From positions 1 to 36,105 of IMG/VR virus record IMGVR_UViG_3300047554_000186: a stretch of DNA of 36,105 bases; one strand, written 5' to 3'. Numbering within the stretch: the first letter of the stretch is position 1; every line of letters begins with the position of its first letter. Positions 17,736 through 25,406 of this stretch are shown in pieces. The position numbers were made by a program, and so were the translations under genes. The DNA comes from a virus. Below the pieces are notes generated by a model. The model was not told the origin of the DNA and ran no database searches. It was given only the letters and a program-made list of their open reading frames with translations.

Positions 17736-18272
17736 TTACGATTTATGCCAGTCGTAATCAATAATTATTTTGTTGCCTGCGTATGTTCTGGCAGTGCCAA
17801 AATCAATCAGGTCCCTTGTTTCTTCTAGCTGATATATTCGGATTTTATGAAAAAATGGCATTGGCAGTGGTTCTCCTGCATCGTCTGTTACTGGACTATT
17901 TGATGCCTGTTTTGCCTTAATCCAAGCATTTAGCTCTTGAGCCGATTCATCTTCTCTATCTAGTAGGTCTTGAACAACCTGGGTGGCCTCTATGAGATCT
18001 ACTGGATCTCCTGCCATCTTATAAAAATAATACAGTAGCTGTTCTGACTTAGTATGTGGAAATGGACTACGTCTCATTTTTAGCATTCTGTCATACACTG
18101 CAAAGACATTTGCTGACGCATCTGGGAATGTTTCAGTTAGTGCCTCTATGTCTGTTGGGCTTGCTGGAAAGAACTTCATTAAGCCATTTCCAAATCTTTC
18201 TGGACCTAAATCTGCAGGAATTTTTTCTGCTAAATATGCATTAATGAATGCTGGTGGATAATGTATTGTCAT
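17736..18272 (-). CDS. Tail terminator / tail completion protein
   Basis: A 178-residue protein directly upstream of the major tail protein, the usual place for the tail terminator. The segment FFPASPTDIEALTETFPD leads to VFAVYDRMLKMRRSPFPHTK and EQLLYYFYKMAG, an arrangement I associate with tail terminator/completion proteins of actinobacterial phages. The C-terminus has two beta strands (RIYQLEETRDLID; NKIIIDYDWHKS). It caps the growing tube at the length set by the tape measure. It overlaps the neck gene at TAATG and is followed by a 76-base gap holding promoter-like boxes for the tail-tube gene. Confidence 0.7.
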   Translation of the reverse strand: MTIHYPPAFINAYLAEKIPADLGPERFGNGLMKFFPASPTDIEALTETFPDASANVFAVYDRMLKMRRSPFPHTKSEQLLYYFYKMAGDPVDLIEATQVVQDLLDREDESAQELNAWIKAKQASNSPVTDDAGEPLPMPFFHKIRIYQLEETRDLIDFGTARTYAGNKIIIDYDWHKS

Positions 18273-18943
18273 TATTCGTTACCTGCCTTTGCCATCCAGT
18301 TATACCCTGCAGAAAGTCCAACAGAACGACCAACCTTCATTCCAGTAACTAGGTATTTGTCATACAATGTTGGTGTCTGTAGGTATTTGTTAATTCCACT
18401 TCTTTCAAGGAAAGCTTGTGAGAAGTAGCTATTAAAGAATGTACTCATAGTTTGCTCAAATCCGCCTTGAACCTCTCGTCCACCTGGATTTGTGATTGTT
18501 ACTGGCTTCTTAGTAAATATAGTTTCTCCATCTACTTCAAAACGCAGGGCTTTCTTTCTTGGTGTAATAGTTATTGGTACACCATTTTCCATGATAGATG
18601 CTTTATTATAGAATGGTCTTGTTGCTCCAGCAGCAGCTATCTTAGACTGCGTTAGTGTTGAGTTGATGGATAGTCCACCATTTGCAACTGAGTATCCAAT
18701 TTCAAAAAGTCTAGCTGATGGATTTCCTGTCTGATTCCACTCATATACATGGTGTAGCATTTGGTGGTCTACTCTTGCCATTGAGTCAACAAAATCCTTT
18801 AGTGCCTCTACAGTCGATCTTCCAAGATTATTTAGAAATGCATTTTTGCCAGACTGAACACCGTCAAGGTATCCAATTGAATACTGAATAAGATTATTCA
18901 TCTCTCTATTGAACTGTTTATCGTCCCAAGTTATTGATAGCAT
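18272..18943 (-). CDS. Neck protein, HK97 gp10-like
   Basis: A 223-residue protein beginning MLSITWDDKQFNREMNNL. The pattern of an N-terminal long helix (LGRSTVEALKDFVDSMARVD), a His/Asn-rich loop (HHVYEWNQTGNPSARLFEI), a beta core (GVPITITPRKKALRFEVDGE) and a C-terminal helical segment is that of the gp10-like neck family that follows the stopper in siphoviruses. It is placed between stopper and tail terminator, with TAATG overlaps on both sides. It probably helps join the tail to the filled head. Confidence 0.7.
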   Translation of the reverse strand: MLSITWDDKQFNREMNNLIQYSIGYLDGVQSGKNAFLNNLGRSTVEALKDFVDSMARVDHQMLHHVYEWNQTGNPSARLFEIGYSVANGGLSINSTLTQSKIAAAGATRPFYNKASIMENGVPITITPRKKALRFEVDGETIFTKKPVTITNPGGREVQGGFEQTMSTFFNSYFSQAFLERSGINKYLQTPTLYDKYLVTGMKVGRSVGLSAGYNWMAKAGNE

Positions 18944-19392
18944 TAAACATCTACCCCCTGGTTTTCAGATCTACGCAATACAACCTTGTAGTATTCAACT
19001 GTTCCAAATGGACCAACAATAGGTTCTTGAGATGCAATTTCAAAAATGGTTGCTTTTCCATCACGCACACCAGAGGTCTCGATGTAGATGCTTGTTCCAA
19101 CAGTATCCTTGATATTGCTAATAACAATATTGGTTATTGCTTGACCATCTTGCTGAGCATTTACTCTAATGTCAGATTTAACTCTACCAACCAAAATTAG
19201 CTCTTTTGTAATATTTACATTTGGGATAACTTCTTCTTTTGCTGCACCTGCAGCTGATGCAAAGTAGCATGCGACAGTTTTATTATGAATCCAAGTTTTC
19301 TTTACATTGCCATAGGCACCCTGCTCAACAGTAGGATAGAAAACCTCTGCAGTCATTGGAAATACGAAATCTGTCTTTTCGCATACTACCAT
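18943..19392 (-). CDS. Head-tail stopper (head closure)
   Basis: A 149-residue, beta-rich protein. FVFPMTAEVFYPTVEQGAYG followed by NVKKTW is the typical opening of head-closure/stopper proteins. Later strands include ELILVGRVKSDIRV and the C-terminal EYYKVVLRRSEN. Stopper proteins seal the portal channel and join head to tail. Both ends overlap neighbours at TAATG junctions, so it is made as part of the connector-neck operon. The call rests on gene order (adaptor, stopper, neck, terminator, tail tube) as much as on sequence. Confidence 0.7.
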   Translation of the reverse strand: MVVCEKTDFVFPMTAEVFYPTVEQGAYGNVKKTWIHNKTVACYFASAAGAAKEEVIPNVNITKELILVGRVKSDIRVNAQQDGQAITNIVISNIKDTVGTSIYIETSGVRDGKATIFEIASQEPIVGPFGTVEYYKVVLRRSENQGVDV

Positions 19393-20270
19393 TACAACAC
19401 CCCAAGTTTAAGAATAGACTTGTTATACTTTGAAAGTATTTTGTCTACTATAATGTTTCCAGTTCCCTCAAAACTTGACTTATCAAATTGAATTCTGAAT
19501 TGATCTGTATTGTATGCAGTAACAAATCTCTTGTAATATTCTAACTTTCCACATGCAAGGTCGTCAACCAACAAACTGGTTGCTCTGACAATGTCTGACG
19601 GTATATTTTTGTGTCCTATCTCTAGAACAATCTTATAGTCTGCATTCTTCACAAATCCACCAGTAAAATAAATTACAGAACCATTGTCTGATGCAGCAAG
19701 TGGCAAGATAACGTTTGGACCTTCTGATCTATTGACCATGCCAGGGTAGTCTTCAACTACGGCAGTCTTATCTTCTGTTATCTTAAATGAGCGTTGGTAG
19801 TTTGCTGCATCATCCGCATCGTAAATACATACATTGTTTTCATAAACTTTTAAAACCTTTTTTGCATCTACCCATAGTGGAATATAGTCAGAACCATTTC
19901 CAACTGTATCTAGTACATACCTCTTGTAATAAAATCCAGGTGCAATAATTGAGTCAATGATTGCTCTAGCAATTTCCTCATTCTCTGCATATGCCTGTAT
20001 TTCAGAAGCAGTGTCTCCCTTTGTGTTTGGATCTACATATGGCCTTACTACTGATACATCATATGTTTCTCCATCAATTGTGATTTCATAGTCCCCATCG
20101 ATATTTGATGGCAGTACTACGGATAGCGAACCATTACTATCTGCTGTTACTGTTTGAGAAAGTACTGAGTGATCCGCCAAGGTTAGAACAGTGTATGAAT
20201 ACTCTGCCCCTGGGGTAAGCCCAGTAACCTTATAGGCAATAACACTTGACGGAACTCTCAATATCTCCAT
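19392..20270 (-). CDS. Head-tail connector (adaptor)
   Basis: A 292-residue protein. Residues ~1-80 look like a beta sandwich (YKVTGLTPGAEYSYTVLTL). From residue ~88 the sequence NEEIARAIIDSIIAPGFYYKR and DYIPLWVDAKKVLKVYENN match the gp6/gp15-like adaptor fold that adds to the portal after packaging. The C-terminal helix-rich part (PSDIVRATSLLVDDLACGKLEYYKRF) fits the same family. It starts two bases after the preceding stop without a clear Shine-Dalgarno and overlaps the next gene at TAATG. Position between capsid and stopper supports the call. The extra N-terminal Ig-like domain is unusual for the family and may be exposed on the neck. Confidence 0.75.
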   Translation of the reverse strand: MEILRVPSSVIAYKVTGLTPGAEYSYTVLTLADHSVLSQTVTADSNGSLSVVLPSNIDGDYEITIDGETYDVSVVRPYVDPNTKGDTASEIQAYAENEEIARAIIDSIIAPGFYYKRYVLDTVGNGSDYIPLWVDAKKVLKVYENNVCIYDADDAANYQRSFKITEDKTAVVEDYPGMVNRSEGPNVILPLAASDNGSVIYFTGGFVKNADYKIVLEIGHKNIPSDIVRATSLLVDDLACGKLEYYKRFVTAYNTDQFRIQFDKSSFEGTGNIIVDKILSKYNKSILKLGVL

Positions 20271-20272
20271 TA

Positions 20273-20731
20273 TTATAGACCGTATCCCTTAGCAACTTCT
20301 TTTGGATCAGCTGCTCTGACACCATCTCGTGTAAGCCACTTGGCTGCTGCATCCTTAGATACAACATTAAAGCCCTTTGAAAGTCTTCCAACGCCTTCCC
20401 AGTGAATATTCTTTGGAGAATATACTGCGACTACATCGTCTCTCTTCTCTTCTGCCTTCTTAGGTGCAGTAGCTTTCTTGACTGACTTAACTGTTGATGT
20501 TCCAATCACACCATCTGACACTGAGCCAAGAGCTGGCTTTTCAGTAGCTGCAGGAGCTGCGTTAGTTGTAATAACATCTTCTGCTGTCTTTGGTGCTTCT
20601 TCAATCTTTGCTTCAGCAACGATTTCAGCTACAACCTCAGCTGCCTTTTCTGCAACTTCTGGTGCAACAATCGGTTCATCTGCTACAACTGATGCTGGGA
20701 CTACATCTTCATTTTTGATTTCTTCGGACAT
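20273..20731 (-). CDS. Small head-module protein with acidic N-terminus
   Basis: A 152-residue protein after the capsid gene, with its own promoter-like boxes and a strong AAGGAGG. Residues 1-55 are Ala/Val/Glu-rich (EVAEKAAEVVAEIVAEAKIE), resembling the acidic part of the scaffold. A basic Lys/Ala linker follows. The last ~50 residues (VYSPKNIHWEGVGRLSKGFN..WLTRDGVRAADPKEVAKGYG) form a compact domain often found in small head or head-tail proteins. The first seven residues MSEEIKN nearly repeat the capsid N-terminus. Candidate roles are capsid decoration, head-completion or assembly factor. I cannot assign it to a named family. Confidence 0.65.
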   Translation of the reverse strand: MSEEIKNEDVVPASVVADEPIVAPEVAEKAAEVVAEIVAEAKIEEAPKTAEDVITTNAAPAATEKPALGSVSDGVIGTSTVKSVKKATAPKKAEEKRDDVVAVYSPKNIHWEGVGRLSKGFNVVSKDAAAKWLTRDGVRAADPKEVAKGYGL

Positions 20732-20756
20732 AATTCCTCCTTAAATGTCTATGTAT

Positions 20757-20772
20757 ATTATACATTATTATA
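20757..20772 (-). promoter_or_regulatory. Tandem TATAAT boxes before small head gene
   Basis: On the minus strand two TATAAT hexamers (20772-20767 and 20762-20757) lie between the capsid hairpin and the AAGGAGG of the 152-residue gene. Either could drive a short-leader mRNA. No convincing -35 is seen. Confidence 0.45.
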
Positions 20773-20780
20773 TGAGATAA

Positions 20781-20808
20781 GGGGCAGGAGCTTGGATGCC
20801 CCTGCCCC
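20781..20808 (-). terminator. GC-rich hairpin after major capsid gene
   Basis: On the minus strand GGGGCAGGGGC, loop ATCCAA, GCTCCTGCCCC pairs over 11 bp (one G-T wobble), in otherwise AT-rich DNA, 22 bases after the capsid stop. The tail after it is only TTATCTC, so it is a weak intrinsic terminator at best. It may instead protect the 3' end of the capsid mRNA or mark a processing site. Confidence 0.6.
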
Positions 20809-20830
20809 CTAAAAAGGTACTGTTTACAGA

Positions 20831-21964
20831 CTATGCATCTGCAGCAGCGTCAGCGAACGCAATAGCGTCCTGCTCTTCCCACTGAATACCAAAGCGAACG
20901 AATACTGTGTATTCAATGGTGTCCTTCTTTGGCTTGTATTCACGGTTTACAGTGATGTCTCTCTGCATACCCCAAACACGGTTAGCTGGGAATGTTAGGT
21001 CAACGTAGCCTTCTGGGTAGTATGGAACTTCCTGAACATCTACGCCAAGGACACGAGTAGTGCGAGCACCACCGAATGTCTGACCAGCACCGTCTAGGTA
21101 AGCCTGACGGTTTGCAGGGGTACCTGCTGGAGTACCAGCAAATGCTTCAGCAATTGCATCAGCAAGAGTACCATTGTGCTTGACGATACCCTGGAATGCG
21201 TCAGTACCAGCGTAGAACTTAAGGTTGTTCTTAAGTGCACGGTACTTACGTGGCATAGCAAGGATAATCTTCTGCATAACTTCTGGAGTCCATGCATTGT
21301 CAGCAACAGTAACTACTGCTTCGTGTGCATCTCCATCATTCTTGACCTTGTTAACGAAACCATTCATGATTGACAAGAATGCATCGTTACCTGAACCTGT
21401 ACCGTTAATGGCAAGGTCCTCAATGTCGTTGGCGAATGCGTTGGTCATTAGACGTACTAGGTGATCCTCAAGAGCACCACCTTCAATACCATCTTCTAGA
21501 GCCTCAGCTGAAACTTCCCAGTCAAGACGAATCTTCTTGGTAGTAAGTTCAACCTTAGAGAATGTAGCACCAGTGTTTGTGTAGTCACCGTTTGCCTGTG
21601 CAGCAGCACGGATTACACGCTCACCAACGTTTACCTTCTCAAGTTCCATGGTGTTAGCTCTCATTGTTACACGACGACCATCGTTAGCAAGAACAGTTGC
21701 GTCCCAAACATAGTCGATAAAACGACGTGCCTGCTCAGGGCGTAGAATACCACTGCCAGCCTCACCTGAAGGATTTACTGCGTTAGCTCCTGTAGTTACT
21801 CCGAAGTTTGCTGTTGGGATGTTGCCCAGTGCACCACCATCAGTGTAGTTACCTGGAACGTTAGCACCAGCTGTTGAACCAGATGCAAATGCACCCTCAC
21901 CGTTGTATAGGCCTGAGTCAGCACCTGCTGCATCTGGATTGTTTTTCTTAATTTCTTCCGACAT
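20831..21964 (-). CDS. Major capsid protein (HK97 fold)
   Basis: A 377-residue protein. The frame is open to 22027, but ATG at 21964 follows a near-perfect AGGAGGTGA by seven bases, so the true start is MSEEIKKNNPD. The first ~80 residues are Gly/Ala/Asn-rich and probably flexible or processed. RPEQARRFIDYVWDATVL begins the folded part. ELTTKKIRLDWEVSAEAL, LVRLMTNAFANDIEDLAING and NNLKFYAGTDAFQGI correspond to the E-loop/spine helix and A-domain of HK97-fold capsids; VLGVDVQEVPYYPEG and YTVFVRFGIQWEEQDA close the fold. It follows protease/scaffold by 20 bases and is followed by a strong hairpin, consistent with very high, separately terminated expression. Confidence 0.92.
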   Translation of the reverse strand: MSEEIKKNNPDAAGADSGLYNGEGAFASGSTAGANVPGNYTDGGALGNIPTANFGVTTGANAVNPSGEAGSGILRPEQARRFIDYVWDATVLANDGRRVTMRANTMELEKVNVGERVIRAAAQANGDYTNTGATFSKVELTTKKIRLDWEVSAEALEDGIEGGALEDHLVRLMTNAFANDIEDLAINGTGSGNDAFLSIMNGFVNKVKNDGDAHEAVVTVADNAWTPEVMQKIILAMPRKYRALKNNLKFYAGTDAFQGIVKHNGTLADAIAEAFAGTPAGTPANRQAYLDGAGQTFGGARTTRVLGVDVQEVPYYPEGYVDLTFPANRVWGMQRDITVNREYKPKKDTIEYTVFVRFGIQWEEQDAIAFADAAADA

Positions 21965-21968
21965 ATTG

Positions 21969-21977
21969 TCACCTCCT
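21969..21977 (-). promoter_or_regulatory. Strong ribosome-binding site, capsid gene
   Basis: AGGAGGTGA on the minus strand, with seven bases between GGAGG and the ATG at 21964. It fixes the capsid start and excludes the in-frame start at 22027. Confidence 0.85.
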
Positions 21978-21984
21978 AAGTGAT

Positions 21985-22557
21985 TTATCTGAATAGATCG
22001 GCAGTTTTGAGGAAACGTCCGCCCCATATTGATTTTTCAACCTGTGTCTCAGGCTGTTCCTGCACGATATCGCCGATATCGCCAGACTTGCGGAAAGCTG
22101 TGTCTGCCTCTACGGCATCTACTCTCTTTCCAAACTCGTTAAATACACTCTTTGATTCAGTTACCTCACTCTTTACTGAATCTAGTGATTTGGTCAATAC
22201 AGAAATTTCTTCTTGCATTGACTTGATTGTTGATACAAGATCGCTAAAGGCTGATGTTACAGAGTCCTTCATTTCGGCAACTGCCTTTGAAATGTCTGCT
22301 ACATCATCTGACTTCTTAGCCTCTTCCTTGTCATCTTCTTCGCCAGACGCATCGTCTGACTCTTCCATAACTTCGGTACCTGGCTTGTCATCTTCATCTT
22401 TGTCGTCGCTCTTCTCAACAACATCAGACTTTTCAACGTCTGCTGCTGGAGCATCTGCTACAACTTCTGCCTCTGGAGCGACCTCTGCATTTTCAACAAC
22501 TACATCTGCTGCTTCAGTATTTTCTACTGCTGCCTCAACTGTTGTTTCTTCTGTCAT
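21985..22557 (-). CDS. Nested scaffold from internal in-frame start
   Basis: Inside the protease-scaffold gene, AAAGGAGGTAAG (22562-22573) lies eight bases before an in-frame ATG at 22557. That is among the best ribosome-binding sites in the window, although it sits inside a coding sequence (codons ACA AAG GAG GTA AGT CCT ATG). Initiation here would give a 190-residue acidic, coiled-coil scaffold beginning MTEETTVEAAVEN without the protease domain. Phage lambda does this with C and Nu3, where the shorter product is the abundant scaffold. The position at the protease/scaffold boundary strongly suggests the same logic, but this is inferred from sequence only. Confidence 0.65.
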   Translation of the reverse strand: MTEETTVEAAVENTEAADVVVENAEVAPEAEVVADAPAADVEKSDVVEKSDDKDEDDKPGTEVMEESDDASGEEDDKEEAKKSDDVADISKAVAEMKDSVTSAFSDLVSTIKSMQEEISVLTKSLDSVKSEVTESKSVFNEFGKRVDAVEADTAFRKSGDIGDIVQEQPETQVEKSIWGGRFLKTADLFR

Positions 22558-23310
22558 AGGACTTACCTCCTTTGTCATCTTAGCAAGATTAATGCCTTTA
22601 GCACTATCAACTAAGAATTTTATCATTTCTGATTTTTCGCTGTCATTCTTTTCAACGAAACCTATATTCTGCATTGGCTCACCTGATATTGGACTATTGG
22701 CTGATTCCTCTTCAGACAGGATTGCGATGCCAGCCTCTTTATCATAAAAAACATTTTCAATTACTGTGTCTACTGCGATACCAGTAATTACACCATCTGA
22801 CTTCTGTACAGAAAGAATATTGGCAAATTGGTTAGCTGGATTGTCAACAAGTGATAACTCTGTTAGGTCGTAGTCTTTGATAATACGAACTGCAGAATCC
22901 ATCTTCTCATCATATGCATCATCCCACTTGTTCATTCTACCGCCGATAGAAAAACCAGAAAGGGTGCCATCAAGGACCTTTTCCCAAGTGTCCTGAGCAC
23001 CCTTTGAAACATATGCAGAAACATAGATGCCGTTATACATCTTCTTTGTCTCTGGATCAAAAAACTTTTCTTCTTTAAATGAAACCATCTTGCCAACTGA
23101 AATTGGCTGGTGCATTTCACGAATATTTCCACGGAATCTCTTAAATGCGTTAAGGCTTGCTTCTGGGGTTACGATATCTGCCTGCTTGTCTAGGTTGTCT
23201 AGTGTGGCAAAACCAGAAACGATACGCTTTTCTTCGTCCACCTTAGAAAGGGGCATTGACAGGCGGATGTCTGTGCCGTCTGTAGTCCAGTTTGCCTTAG
23301 AAATAGTCAT
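21985..23310 (-). CDS. Prohead protease fused to scaffold
   Basis: A 441-residue protein. Residues ~10-170 are an HK97-type prohead (U35) serine protease: RIVSGFATLDN, REMHQPISVGKM with His67, GTLSGFSIGG with Ser121 and DLTELSLVDNPAN with Glu151 are the expected catalytic His, Ser and acidic positions. Residues ~252-345 are very acidic (runs of Glu, Asp, Ala, Val), ~330-410 look like coiled coil, and the end WGGRFLKTADLF is a likely capsid-binding helix. The C-terminal half is therefore the scaffold. An internal Shine-Dalgarno and ATG mark a probable separate scaffold product. The start at 23310 has no Shine-Dalgarno but a TATAAT nine bases upstream, suggesting a very short or absent leader. 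Confidence 0.92.
   Translation of the reverse strand: MTISKANWTTDGTDIRLSMPLSKVDEEKRIVSGFATLDNLDKQADIVTPEASLNAFKRFRGNIREMHQPISVGKMVSFKEEKFFDPETKKMYNGIYVSAYVSKGAQDTWEKVLDGTLSGFSIGGRMNKWDDAYDEKMDSAVRIIKDYDLTELSLVDNPANQFANILSVQKSDGVITGIAVDTVIENVFYDKEAGIAILSEEESANSPISGEPMQNIGFVEKNDSEKSEMIKFLVDSAKGINLAKMTKEVSPMTEETTVEAAVENTEAADVVVENAEVAPEAEVVADAPAADVEKSDVVEKSDDKDEDDKPGTEVMEESDDASGEEDDKEEAKKSDDVADISKAVAEMKDSVTSAFSDLVSTIKSMQEEISVLTKSLDSVKSEVTESKSVFNEFGKRVDAVEADTAFRKSGDIGDIVQEQPETQVEKSIWGGRFLKTADLFR
22562..22573 (-). promoter_or_regulatory. Internal ribosome-binding site for scaffold
   Basis: AAAGGAGGTAAG on the minus strand inside the protease-scaffold gene, eight bases before the in-frame ATG at 22557. 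Its strength and place at the domain boundary suggest real internal initiation. Confidence 0.65.
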
Positions 23311-23319
23311 CGTAGTATA

Positions 23320-23325
23320 ATTATA
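23320..23325 (-). promoter_or_regulatory. Second -10 box at protease start
   Basis: The minus strand reads TATAAT, nine bases, ATG. There is no Shine-Dalgarno at normal spacing (the nearest AAGG is about 18 bases away). A start about seven bases after the box would give a leader of only one to three bases. Confidence 0.45.
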
Positions 23326-23368
23326 GAGCCTTTTTTTGCAATATTACGTTTTTATAACATTTTGTACT

Positions 23369-23379
23369 ATTATATCACA
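23369..23379 (-). promoter_or_regulatory. Extended -10 promoter upstream of protease
   Basis: The minus strand reads TGTGATATAAT within the 74-base portal-protease gap, identical over 11 bases to the box before the short chaperone. It would give a leader of about 50 bases before the protease ATG. Confidence 0.5.
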
Positions 23380-23384
23380 TTTTA

Positions 23385-25022
23385 TTATTGACTGGCTCTT
23401 CCTTCACCTTTTGGATTTCTTCCAGCAATCGTTGCCGTACTATCAGATGCATTATTAGTTCTTTCAGCATCTCTTGCATCATTGCCAGTGCTGTTTGGAG
23501 CTTCTTTTGGCTTTAGCTCTAGTGGCTTGTTTCCATCTCCATCAGGTCTTGGACCCATACCCAAAATGTCACGTGCTTCGTCTGGAACAATAATCATGTT
23601 CTTTACATATCTTTCAAGGATCTGTGACTGAGCAATTTCATCAGTAAGTGTTAACTCATTAAACTTAAACTCAAGGATATCTGTCTTCTCTTTGATCATT
23701 TTGTTGATCATTTTCTGAATAGCATCTTGTCTAGGACGAGCTACCTGCTCCTTGAATGTACGATCTTGTGCAAGAGCAGCAGCAATCGCAGCAGAGTCAC
23801 CTCCACCAATCTTAGAGAGTGGGACCTGGTGTGCTACAAGAATGTCATCACGATTGCGAATTCTGTATTCATTAAAAGATGCTTCCTGAGTTCCAGTCTC
23901 AACTGGCTCCATCTTAAATTCTACCTTGTTTGTATCTGAGTCTCCAGGAAGTGGAATGTAAAGAGTTCTGTGGTGGCTACCCTTTAGATTTGTCTGCAAG
24001 AATCTAAACATCTTGTCTTCTGCATCTTCAGATAGCCTTGCACCCTTTAGGGTTACAACATATCTTGGAACACCCTTGTTTCCAAAATAATCAATGTTGT
24101 ACTGTGAAGCAAGCTGATCTCCATGTAGAGAGCCAATTGCAGAAATAATATCTGGAACACCATAAAAAGTATTTAGTGGCGAATATGACTTAAAGTGAAT
24201 GATCTCGTTTGGTCTTGGATCTGCAGTAATTGGGTTAGGATTATTTGCACCAAAGTTACGGAAGTATACAACCCTTTGACCAATAATCTGAACATATCCA
24301 TCACGCATTCTACGAACACGCATAGTTGTCGATGGTATGTGTCCAACATATCCGATCTCTCCAGTTACTGTTCTTCCAATCTCAAGGTATCCGTTTCCAG
24401 TAGCCTCAAAGTCTGTCATTACTTTCATCATAATGTTAGTAAAGGATTCATCTGAATTTAAACCCTCTAGCCAATCACGAAGCTCTACCTTCATTCTTTC
24501 AATACGCTTCTTTGCTTTTTCTAAAGCACTTTCATTGGCTTGTGCATCAAGTGTCATCATTGTTCTTTTTGATACCTCAAAGTCGTAGCCAAGACCAACA
24601 ATGTTTTCTACCTTTGCATCAATGGCAGCGTGATTAGCAAAAGATGTGTCATAATAATTTGCTAGTTCATATAGGTTCCATGGTGGAGTAATTACATCAA
24701 ATATTCCGTAACCATTCCTAAATACCGAACCAGGATTGATCTCTTTTGATCTTGCACCATCTTTTCCAGATCTAACGGCTAGTGCTGAATCTTGATACCC
24801 CAAAGATGTAACATCTACATTAGTATTAACTACCCTGCTTTCTAGAAGTGGGTCTGCTGCTTTAGACATTCTGTCTGAACGACGCTTAAAATTCTTTTCC
24901 AGGCCATTAAATAGCTTGAGGTCTTCCCAAGACTTTGAGAATGGGTCTTGTGCTTTAAACGCATCTACCTCTGTAGATTCTTCTGGTAGCGAAGCATTAA
25001 TATAAAGAATTTCGTCTGACAT
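23385..25022 (-). CDS. Portal protein
   Basis: A 545-residue portal of the PBSX/HK97-like family. The N-terminus leads into the conserved core GIFDVITPPWNLYELANYYD, then NHAAIDAKVENIVGLGYDFE, FEATGNGYLEIGR and HIPSTTMRVRR. NEIIHFKSYSPLNTFYGVPD and the YNIDYFGNKGVPRYVVTLKG clip region follow. The C-terminal helical barrel contains VPLSKIGGGDSAAIAAALAQDRTFKEQVARPRQ and ends in a disordered, charged tail from residue ~490. The dodecameric portal forms the DNA entry vertex, docks the terminase and nucleates the prohead. Next in order are protease/scaffold and capsid, the standard head layout. A 74-base gap with two promoter-like boxes follows it. Confidence 0.95.
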   Translation of the reverse strand: MSDEILYINASLPEESTEVDAFKAQDPFSKSWEDLKLFNGLEKNFKRRSDRMSKAADPLLESRVVNTNVDVTSLGYQDSALAVRSGKDGARSKEINPGSVFRNGYGIFDVITPPWNLYELANYYDTSFANHAAIDAKVENIVGLGYDFEVSKRTMMTLDAQANESALEKAKKRIERMKVELRDWLEGLNSDESFTNIMMKVMTDFEATGNGYLEIGRTVTGEIGYVGHIPSTTMRVRRMRDGYVQIIGQRVVYFRNFGANNPNPITADPRPNEIIHFKSYSPLNTFYGVPDIISAIGSLHGDQLASQYNIDYFGNKGVPRYVVTLKGARLSEDAEDKMFRFLQTNLKGSHHRTLYIPLPGDSDTNKVEFKMEPVETGTQEASFNEYRIRNRDDILVAHQVPLSKIGGGDSAAIAAALAQDRTFKEQVARPRQDAIQKMINKMIKEKTDILEFKFNELTLTDEIAQSQILERYVKNMIIVPDEARDILGMGPRPDGDGNKPLELKPKEAPNSTGNDARDAERTNNASDSTATIAGRNPKGEGRASQ

Positions 25023-25399
25023 TATTCGTCTCCATAAAGCTCTAGAGTTTTCTTTGCAGCAATAACTGCACCAAGGTCATTCATAGATGGAATTAGACCA
25101 TTGTTCATTCTATCTACTTGCTCAGAGTACTCTTCGTCTGAGATCTTTCTCATGTTTGGATAGAATACGGCACGTCCTTCTGGCTGCCCCCAATACTTTG
25201 CTGCATCAGCTAGTTCTTTAATTTTTGCCTTGTCATCTTTAAGGCCTTCAATGGAGAGGGCATTTCCCTGGCCATCTGTAAATGCTTTGCCATTTGGCTT
25301 TGTCCATACATAGGTACCAAATAGAGAGAAGTTTTCTTCAATTACCTGAACCTTGGTTTCTCCAACCTGACCAGGAAAACGTGGTTTTTGCTTTTTCAT
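25022..25399 (-). CDS. Unknown small protein preceding portal
   Basis: A 125-residue charged protein (MKKQKPRFPGQ..; ends TLELYGDE) of unknown function. An in-frame GTG two codons earlier (25405) exists. I chose the ATG at 25399 because it lies seven bases after an extended -10 box (TGG TATACT) with no Shine-Dalgarno, as in leaderless mRNAs. Visible features: an aromatic patch FSLFGTYVWTKPNG, a central AAKYWGQPEGRAVFYPNMR and a C-terminal helix. The stop overlaps the portal ATG (TAATG), so the two are probably made together. It could be a head-assembly or packaging accessory protein; there is no direct evidence. Confidence 0.7.
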   Translation of the reverse strand: MKKQKPRFPGQVGETKVQVIEENFSLFGTYVWTKPNGKAFTDGQGNALSIEGLKDDKAKIKELADAAKYWGQPEGRAVFYPNMRKISDEEYSEQVDRMNNGLIPSMNDLGAVIAAKKTLELYGDE

Positions 25400-25406
25400 A
25401 ACCACT

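Noticed and set aside
21980-22747. 255-codon open frame on the plus strand opposite the scaffold
   Set aside because: It is a Ser/Thr/Ala-rich mirror of the acidic, Ala/Glu/Asp-rich scaffold codons, has no ribosome site and no recognisable domain.
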